A stretch of 64,000 bases of DNA from JAWPMT01 sp965601475 (lineage in GTDB: Bacteria > Bacteroidota > Bacteroidia > Cytophagales > Cyclobacteriaceae). The stretch spans positions 2,852,001 through 2,916,000 of the forward strand of contig OZ271832.1 in NCBI GenBank assembly GCA_965601475.1, read 5' to 3'. Positions 58,386 to 64,000 of this stretch are shown here, piece by piece. The notes beneath the pieces were generated by a model. The model was not told the origin of the DNA and ran no database searches. It saw only the letters and a program-made list of their open reading frames with translations. Position numbers and translations under genes: made by a program. How positions within the stretch are numbered: the stretch's first letter is position 1; every line of letters starts with the position of its first letter.

Positions 58386-59484
58386 TGTTCATCACTTTGC
58401 CTTCGCGAATTTCGAAAAACTTTACCGCACTCCTTCCTGCGAAGAGATCTTTTATTCTTTCCTCCCTGGCATCTGTGATCACGATCTGGCCAAAACGTTC
58501 GTCATTTTCAAGCAATCTGAGAATGGATTTGATTCTTTGGTCATCGAGTTTGTCAAATACATCGTCCAGTAATAGGATAGGCCTTTTGCCAGTTTCTGCA
58601 GCCAAAAGGTCATATTGTGCCAATCTAAGTGAGAGGAGATAAGACTTTTGCTGCCCCTGAGAACCCTCTTTCTTCACGGGATAGCCATCCTGAAGAAACA
58701 AGAAATCATCCTTGTGACACCCCATGTTTGTGCGCTGGGTAACTATGTCTTTTTCCCTTTCGCCAAAAAAGATCTTGGTAAAATCCGTGTCCAGGACCTG
58801 GGTACGATAAGTTAAGGAAGCTGCTTCGTGTGCATTGGAAATAGCCCGGTAGCTTTTCTCAAAGTGAGGTGAAAACACCTCTTCAATCTGCTTGCGTTTG
58901 CCAGCAAGAAACAGTGACAATTGGCAGATATCCTTGTCATAGACATCTAGTAGGGTGTGCAATGATTTTCGGCTCATGGTAGCCGCATTCTTCAATGCGG
59001 CGTTTCGTTGACGAAGAACCCTTTGATATTGAAGTAGGGTATCCAGATATCCTCTGTCGAATTGGCTCAATGTTCCATCAACAAACTTTCTTCTGCCCTC
59101 GCTTCCTTCAAGAATCAACGCCTGATCATAAGGTGTGCTGAGAATTAAAGGAACCTTTCCGATGTGATCACTCAATTTCTCGACCTCTCTCTTATCCGCT
59201 TTCACCACTTTCCCCTTTCCCTTTTCAAAGTAGCAGATGATATTCTGTGTCTCGGAGTTTCCAAAGGTGCCATTCAGGGAGAAAAAGCCTTCACCATGCA
59301 GAATATTCTGATTGTCCGTACCGCTGAAAGCGCTTTTCGTAAAAGCCAGGTAGTGGAGTGAATCCAGCACATTGGTTTTTCCCATCCCATTCAATCCGAC
59401 GAAGCAGTTGAATCTGGGATGAAATGCTATGGCTTCATCTCTGTAGTTCTTGAAATTGTGAAGTTGGAGGCTTTGGATGTACAT
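58378..59484 (-). CDS. recF: DNA replication and repair protein RecF
   Basis: A 368-residue ATPase that helps load RecA at gaps. Walker A is GLNGMGKT (residues 30-37), the signature region is QGQQKSYLLSLRLAQYDLL, and Walker B is RPILLLDDVFDKLD. Length is normal. It is transcribed divergently from pdhA and overlaps the following DUF721 gene. Confidence 0.95.
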   Translation of the reverse strand: MYIQSLQLHNFKNYRDEAIAFHPRFNCFVGLNGMGKTNVLDSLHYLAFTKSAFSGTDNQNILHGEGFFSLNGTFGNSETQNIICYFEKGKGKVVKADKREVEKLSDHIGKVPLILSTPYDQALILEGSEGRRKFVDGTLSQFDRGYLDTLLQYQRVLRQRNAALKNAATMSRKSLHTLLDVYDKDICQLSLFLAGKRKQIEEVFSPHFEKSYRAISNAHEAASLTYRTQVLDTDFTKIFFGEREKDIVTQRTNMGCHKDDFLFLQDGYPVKKEGSQGQQKSYLLSLRLAQYDLLAAETGKRPILLLDDVFDKLDDQRIKSILRLLENDERFGQIVITDAREERIKDLFAGRSAVKFFEIREGKVMNNE

Positions 59485-59635
59485 GGGTCACGCTGCAACA
59501 AAAGTGCAATGGATTGACTTGTATTCAAACAAGGAAGAGCATGTCAAGCAATTTTGGCGAGACCTTGAAATTGAGCTATTTTCGCAGAGTCCCGTTCAGG
59601 GATTTTCTTATTTGAACGCAACAAACTTTCTACCA

Positions 59636-60661
59636 ATGGCTGCAAAAAGCAAGAGTACTGCCAAGTCGAACAAGCGGGAATTTTCTAAAGATCAATACAT
59701 GTGGTGGTATGAATCAATGCTCCTCATGAGGAGATTTGAGGAGAAGGCCGGTCAGTTGTACGGTCAGCAAAAGATTCGTGGATTTTGCCACCTGTATATT
59801 GGCCAGGAGGCTTGTGCTGCGGGATCAGTTTCAGCCTTGAAAGAAGGAGACAAGTATATCACAGCTTACCGCGATCATGCGCACCCACTTGCACTAGGAA
59901 CAAATCCTGACCATATCATGGCGGAGCTATTTGCGAAGTCGACGGGTGTGTCGAAAGGCAAGGGCGGATCCATGCACATGTTTGATAAGGCCCGTGGATT
60001 TGCTGGTGGCCACGGAATCGTGGGTGGTCAAATCCCACTAGGTGCAGGTATGGGCTTTGCAGAAGGCTATTTGGGTACAGGCAATGTTTGCATCTGCTAT
60101 ATGGGTGACGGAGCGGTTCGTCAGGGAGCATTTCACGAGACCCTCAACATGGCGATGACCCTGAAGATGCCCACGATATTTGTAATAGAGAACAATGGCT
60201 ATGCCATGGGGACCTCGGTTACCAGAACATCCAATGTTACTGAATTGTATAGGCTGGCAGATGCTTACCAAATGCCATCAAAGCCTGTTGATGGCATGAA
60301 AGTAGAGGAAGTTCATCTGGCAGTGGAAGAGGCAGCAGAGCGTGCGCGAAAAGAAGGTGGTCCCACACTTCTGGAGTTCAGGACTTATCGCTACAAAGGG
60401 CATTCCATGTCGGATCCTGCCAAGTATCGAACCAAGGAGGAGGTAGAAGACTACAAGAGCCAGGACCCTTTGGTACAGGTGAAATCGACCCTCCTGGATA
60501 AGGGTTATGCTACAGAAGAGGAGCTGAAGGAGATGGATAAAAGGTTGAAAGATAGAGTCATGCAATCTGTGAAGTTTGCGGAAGAATCCCCCTATCCTGA
60601 TCCTTCCGAGGCTTACAAAGACGTGTACATGGATGAGCATTACCCGTACATCACTGATTGA
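59636..60661 (+). CDS. pdhA: Pyruvate dehydrogenase E1 alpha subunit
   Basis: A 341-residue E1 alpha. The thiamine-diphosphate motif runs from Gly157-Asp158-Gly159 (YMGDGAVRQGAFHETLN) to Asn186-Asn187 (ENNGYAMGT); the regulatory-loop region RYKGHSMSDPAKYR is present. The ATG at 59636 (MAAKSKST) fits the family; the longer frame to 59477 crosses the recF start. Beta and E2 genes are not adjacent in the window. Together with the fused E1 at 4.6-6.6 kb this gives two E1 types, one for pyruvate and one probably for branched-chain 2-oxoacids. Confidence 0.92.
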   Translation: MAAKSKSTAKSNKREFSKDQYMWWYESMLLMRRFEEKAGQLYGQQKIRGFCHLYIGQEACAAGSVSALKEGDKYITAYRDHAHPLALGTNPDHIMAELFAKSTGVSKGKGGSMHMFDKARGFAGGHGIVGGQIPLGAGMGFAEGYLGTGNVCICYMGDGAVRQGAFHETLNMAMTLKMPTIFVIENNGYAMGTSVTRTSNVTELYRLADAYQMPSKPVDGMKVEEVHLAVEEAAERARKEGGPTLLEFRTYRYKGHSMSDPAKYRTKEEVEDYKSQDPLVQVKSTLLDKGYATEEELKEMDKRLKDRVMQSVKFAEESPYPDPSEAYKDVYMDEHYPYITD

Positions 60662-60688
60662 TCGTCTATTCTATTTTGTAGAAAATCC

Positions 60689-60696
60689 TATCTTTG
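60689..60696 (+). promoter_or_regulatory. -7 box of the TPR gene
   Basis: TATCTTTG fits TAnnTTTG, 21 bases before ATG 60718. No convincing -33 box. Confidence 0.55.
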
Positions 60697-60717
60697 CGTC
60701 CGCAAATTCGGATGGTA

Positions 60718-61422
60718 ATGGCTAAGACCAAGAAGCAAGAGCAATCTCAAGGTGTAGAATTGCTGGAAAATCCCGACGCACTCGCAAGCAGGGCTGAGGA
60801 GTTCTTCAACAAGAAACAGAATCAAAACATACTGTATGGGGTGTTGACAGCCCTCGTATTGATTGTTGGTGGAGTTACATTTTATCGCTACCAACAAGTA
60901 GCGAGTAACGAGGAAGCGCAGCAGGAAATGTTTCAGGCCATCTACTACTTCGAATCAGACAGTCTGGGGTCAGCCCTGAATGGTGATGGCAACAACTATG
61001 GTTTCCTGGATATTATGGATGAATATTCGGGCACGAAAGCGGCGAATATTGCCAGTTTCTACGCGGGAGCCATTTATTTGAAACTCGGTGACTACGAGAG
61101 CGCCATTCGAAACTTGAATAATTTTTCCAGTGACGATTATCTACTGCAGGCCAGGACCTACGCACTGATTGGTGATGCCTATATGGAGCAAGACCAGTTT
61201 GAGGATGCTGTGGACTACTATGAGCGTGCCGCCGACTACAACCCCAACAAGGAGTTCACACCGATCTATCTCAAGAAGCTCGCTATTGCCGAGGAAGAGC
61301 GTGGGAACTTTGATGAGGCAGCCAATGCCTACGAAAGAATATTAGACGATTTCAACGGGTCCAAGCTTCAACAAGAGGCTGAAAAACAGGCAGCCAGGCT
61401 AAAGGCCCTTAGTGTGAATTAA
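60718..61422 (+). CDS. Membrane-anchored TPR protein
   Basis: A 234-residue protein with one transmembrane helix (ILYGVLTALVLIVGGVTFY) after a charged cytoplasmic start and two to three tetratricopeptide repeats in the periplasmic part (GAIYLKLGDYESAIRNL, GDAYMEQDQFEDAVDYYERAADYNP, ANAYERILDDF). The design is like YfgM, a helper of outer-membrane and periplasmic folding, but TPR proteins are too general to be sure. ATG 60718 was chosen; an ATG 6 bases earlier is possible. An intrinsic terminator follows. Confidence 0.8.
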   Translation: MAKTKKQEQSQGVELLENPDALASRAEEFFNKKQNQNILYGVLTALVLIVGGVTFYRYQQVASNEEAQQEMFQAIYYFESDSLGSALNGDGNNYGFLDIMDEYSGTKAANIASFYAGAIYLKLGDYESAIRNLNNFSSDDYLLQARTYALIGDAYMEQDQFEDAVDYYERAADYNPNKEFTPIYLKKLAIAEEERGNFDEAANAYERILDDFNGSKLQQEAEKQAARLKALSVN

Positions 61423-61448
61423 ATCAACTTCAAACGTAAAACCGGAGG

Positions 61449-61480
61449 GGGATGAAGTTGACTGGCTTCATCCCTTTTTT
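61449..61480 (+). terminator. Intrinsic terminator after the TPR gene
   Basis: Perfect 9-base-pair stem GGGATGAAG (61449-61457) with CTTCATCCC (61466-61474), 8-base loop, then TTTTTT (61475-61480). It lies 26 bases after the TPR stop and only 4 bases before the ribH ATG. Confidence 0.85.
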
Positions 61481-61484
61481 ATTT

Positions 61485-61964
61485 ATGGCGACCAACGAGA
61501 AAAACCTCAGCGATTATTCCCCAAAAGGCATAGCCGATATTTCGGACAAAAAATTTGCTATTGTCGTCGCGGAGTGGAATTCTGAAATCACAGAAGCGCT
61601 CTACGCAGGGGCTATGCAAACACTCCTGGAAAACAATGCTACCAAAGCTCACGTCGTACGAATTGATGTCCCTGGAAGCTTTGAGTTGACGCTGGGCGCA
61701 CAGAAGATGGCGCAAAAGCCAGACGTTGATGCAGTGATCTGTCTTGGTTGTGTCATACAAGGGGAAACCAAGCACTTTGACTTTATCTGTGATGCCGTGG
61801 CTAATGGCATCACCAACGTAGGCCTCAAGTATGACAAACCTGTGATTTTTGGAGTGCTCACACCCAATAATCGGAAGCAGGCACTAGATCGGGCTGGTGG
61901 TAAACATGGCAATAAAGGAGATGAGGCGGCGATCACGGCGATTAAGATGCTATCAATCACTTAG
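61485..61964 (+). CDS. ribH: 6,7-dimethyl-8-ribityllumazine synthase
   Basis: Penultimate enzyme of riboflavin synthesis. The 159-residue protein shows AEWNSEITEALYAGA, IDVPGSFELTLGAQ, CLGCVIQGETKHFDFICDAV and PVIFGVLTPNN motifs. The ATG at 61485 was chosen because the family begins with a short polar N-terminus; the upstream frame runs through the terminator. A promoter must lie within or before the terminator hairpin, or the gene relies on read-through. The aspartokinase gene follows 2 bases after its stop. Confidence 0.93.
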   Translation: MATNEKNLSDYSPKGIADISDKKFAIVVAEWNSEITEALYAGAMQTLLENNATKAHVVRIDVPGSFELTLGAQKMAQKPDVDAVICLGCVIQGETKHFDFICDAVANGITNVGLKYDKPVIFGVLTPNNRKQALDRAGGKHGNKGDEAAITAIKMLSIT

Positions 61965-61966
61965 CG

Positions 61967-63283
61967 ATGAACGTATTGAAATTTGGAGGTACCAGTCTCG
62001 GATCAGCCGATCGGATGAAGGAAGTAGCTCACTTGGTTACTGAGTCTGCTGGTCGAAAAGTTATCGTGCTGTCGGCAGTTTCCGGCACGACCAATGCGCT
62101 CGTGGAGATCGCTGAGCTCTTTGCGGAGGGAAGTCCTTCGGTGGTTTCCAAAATCCAACAGCTCAGAAGGTCTTATGATGCGTATGTGGAAGCGTTATTT
62201 GATGAGGAACATGCAATGAGCGCTGCGAATAATGCAATTGACAGTTATTTCGAAGAAATCGAAAGACTGATTGCTCAACCCTACTACGATCAGATTCAGA
62301 AAATCATTGTGGTGATGGGAGAACTCATTTCTACCCAGCTCTTTTCGCTTTACCTGGATCAACAGCAAACAAGCAATAAGCTGCTTTCGGCCCTGGATTT
62401 CATGTACTTGAATGACGGAGGTGACCCCGATGTGCCTATGATCAAGGCTCGTTTGGAGCCCATTCTGGCAAACCATCCGGAAATAGAGATTTTCATCACT
62501 CAAGGCTTCATGTGCAGAAACGCAAATGGTGGAACAGACAACCTGAAGCGTGGAGGTAGTGACTATTCAGCCACACTCATTGGTGCGGCCCTGCAGGCGG
62601 AGGAAGTTCAGATATGGACAGACATTGATGGCATGCACAACAATGATCCCAGGGTTGTGGAAAGGACCCGGCCTATTGCCCGACTGTCTTTTGAGGAGGC
62701 AAGTGAGCTAGCTTACTTCGGAGCGAAAATTCTCCATCCGCACTGTATTATCCCTGCGCAGTTCCACGATGTGCCTGTGAGAATCAAGAATACTTTGAAG
62801 CCCAGGGCAGAAGGTACACTGATCTCTTCTGAGCAAAACCCAAACGGGGTAAAGGCCATAGCCGCCAAGAGCAATATCACAGCCGTCAAGATCAAATCCT
62901 CACGTATGATCATGGCCTATGGCTTCCTTAGAAAGGTGTTCGAAGTTTTTGAGAAATACCGGACACCGATTGACATGATTACTACCTCTGAAGTGGCCAT
63001 CTCTTTGACAATCGACGATCCCACGCATCTCGGTGAAATACATGATGAGATCAAGTCATTTGGCAAGGTAGAGATCGACAGGGATCAAACGATCATTTGC
63101 ATCGTGGGTGATATGGTTGCTCACCATAAAGGAGTAGGGTCTGTGGTGTTGGGAGCACTCCATGAGGTGCCGATACGTATGATTTCCTACGGTGGAAGTA
63201 AAAACAATATTTCACTACTCGTAGATACGCAATTCAAAAGAGAGGCGCTCACATTGCTGAATGAGCATCTTTTTGGTCTCTGA
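61967..63283 (+). CDS. lysC: Aspartokinase
   Basis: Phosphorylates aspartate, first step towards lysine, threonine and methionine. The 438-residue monofunctional enzyme has LKFGGTSLGSADR at the N-terminus, the GGSDYSATLIGAALQAEEVQIWTDIDG segment, and two ACT-type domains at the C-terminus (ITAVKIKSSRMIMAYGFLRKV, TIICIVGDMVAHHKG) that usually bind lysine or threonine. There is no fused homoserine dehydrogenase. It starts 2 bases after ribH. Confidence 0.92.
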   Translation: MNVLKFGGTSLGSADRMKEVAHLVTESAGRKVIVLSAVSGTTNALVEIAELFAEGSPSVVSKIQQLRRSYDAYVEALFDEEHAMSAANNAIDSYFEEIERLIAQPYYDQIQKIIVVMGELISTQLFSLYLDQQQTSNKLLSALDFMYLNDGGDPDVPMIKARLEPILANHPEIEIFITQGFMCRNANGGTDNLKRGGSDYSATLIGAALQAEEVQIWTDIDGMHNNDPRVVERTRPIARLSFEEASELAYFGAKILHPHCIIPAQFHDVPVRIKNTLKPRAEGTLISSEQNPNGVKAIAAKSNITAVKIKSSRMIMAYGFLRKVFEVFEKYRTPIDMITTSEVAISLTIDDPTHLGEIHDEIKSFGKVEIDRDQTIICIVGDMVAHHKGVGSVVLGALHEVPIRMISYGGSKNNISLLVDTQFKREALTLLNEHLFGL

Positions 63284-63299
63284 ATTTGCTAGTCCTTCC

Positions 63300-64000
63300 T
63301 TATTGGAAAGCAAAGAAGATCAGCCAGACAATAAGGAATATGGGGATCAGGATGGGTACCGAGAACCTAATGATGTATCCAAAGAATGACGGCATTTTGA
63401 TGCCCACTTGCTCCGCTATAGATTTCACCATGAAGTTGGGTCCGTTACCAATATAAGTCATGGCTCCGAAGAAAACGGCGGCTACAGAAATCGCCCTCAG
63501 GTTGAGAATGGAATTCGGGAACTCACCCGCAGCATAAGCTATTACCTCCTGCAGTGAAGTTATGCTTGCTCCTTTCGAAGCCATGGCAGCTGTCAGGAAG
63601 TTGATATAGGTCGGGGCGTTGTCAAGGAAACCTGAGAGTAAGCCCGTACCCCAGTATAGGGTGTTGTGAGAGATCAGCGCAGAACCATCAGGACTTTGAG
63701 CGTAGTTGCTCACAAGTTCTAGGGCGGGCATCATTGTACCGAATATGCCAATAAATATAAAGGCAACCTCTCTGATCGGCTCAAAGCTGAAATCATTCCC
63801 GCTCAACGCCTGCTTGTCTGCCAATTTGAAAGAAAAGTAGGCCGATGAAAGCATAATGATTTCACGAACGAACGAAAACTTAACGCCATCGTACTCAATG
63901 CCTGGCACCCAGTCAAACACATTCGGGTCCAGGAAAACAGATCCCACAACGACGGCGAGCCAGATGAAGTTTCTGGTGCCTCGGACACCTACCTGGTTCG
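63300..64000 (-). CDS. Sodium:proton antiporter-like protein, C-terminal part
   Basis: The frame is open to the right edge, so the N-terminus is missing; about 233 residues are visible. Multiple transmembrane helices (VAFIFIGIFGTMMPALELV, GLLSGFLDNAPTYINFLTA, ISVAAVFFGAMTYIGNG, PILIPIFLIVWLIFFAF) and the FLDNAPTYINFL motif, which resembles the discontinuous-helix signature of the NhaD/citrate-transporter (IT) superfamily. In Bacteroidota such proteins are annotated as sodium:proton antiporters. It is convergent with aspartokinase, with 16 bases between. Confidence 0.8.
   Translation of the reverse strand, partial: NQVGVRGTRNFIWLAVVVGSVFLDPNVFDWVPGIEYDGVKFSFVREIIMLSSAYFSFKLADKQALSGNDFSFEPIREVAFIFIGIFGTMMPALELVSNYAQSPDGSALISHNTLYWGTGLLSGFLDNAPTYINFLTAAMASKGASITSLQEVIAYAAGEFPNSILNLRAISVAAVFFGAMTYIGNGPNFMVKSIAEQVGIKMPSFFGYIIRFSVPILIPIFLIVWLIFFAFQ

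Overview
The window looks like chromosomal DNA of a free-living Bacteroidota bacterium, most likely of the order Cytophagales. This rests on gene content: SusC/SusD outer-membrane uptake proteins, DUF4249/TonB pairs, PorV of the type IX secretion system (T9SS), T9SS sorting domains, bacillithiol enzymes, DUF6452/DUF6048 proteins, and several promoters with the Bacteroidota -7 box TAnnTTTG. No rRNA, tRNA or CRISPR array was found.

Layout. 1-8.4 kb is housekeeping: the end of an ABC-type membrane protein, a thioredoxin-like lipoprotein, lipA, OsmC, the bacillithiol-linked protein YtxJ, a secreted protein with ten PRYS repeats, a fused alpha/beta 2-oxoacid dehydrogenase E1, an M16 peptidase and ispF. 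8.5-11.9 kb is a repeat-rich accessory patch: a DUF6261-like gene, a 41-bp degenerate tandem repeat, a REP-associated (RAYT) transposase with a duplicated 5' end, and REP hairpins. 12.1-19.8 kb is a five-gene SusC/SusD uptake operon with a zinc metallohydrolase lipoprotein, a DUF4302 lipoprotein and a lipocalin-like lipoprotein.

20.6-33.9 kb is the most striking part: a 1960-residue tail-fibre-like surface protein, a small T9SS-sorted protein, a 2176-residue SpvB/VCBS/RHS giant with a base-composition shift in its C-terminal tip, and a 128-residue membrane-anchored protein whose start overlaps the RHS stop. It reads as a contact-dependent polymorphic toxin cassette with a candidate immunity gene. 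33.9-38 kb is a hypervariable tail with REP/BIME elements, small orphan genes and an IS110-family insertion sequence whose upstream non-coding region could encode a bridge RNA. An XRE regulator with a concentric operator-like dyad closes it.

38.4-64 kb is mostly core: mnmD, a DUF4249/TonB pair, porV, an operon joining a YfiR-like protein, a TonB receptor, a carboxypeptidase-regulatory-like protein and a methyl-accepting chemotaxis protein, a divergent hybrid histidine kinase/AraC regulator, an operon rimO-bshC-FTHF cyclo-ligase-ypdA (three enzymes bearing on bacillithiol lie in this window), DUF6452/DUF6048, DUF721, recF, pdhA, a TPR membrane protein, ribH, aspartokinase, and the C-terminal part of a sodium:proton antiporter-like protein running off the right end. 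Family names are from reading of motifs and overall sequence; no database search was run.
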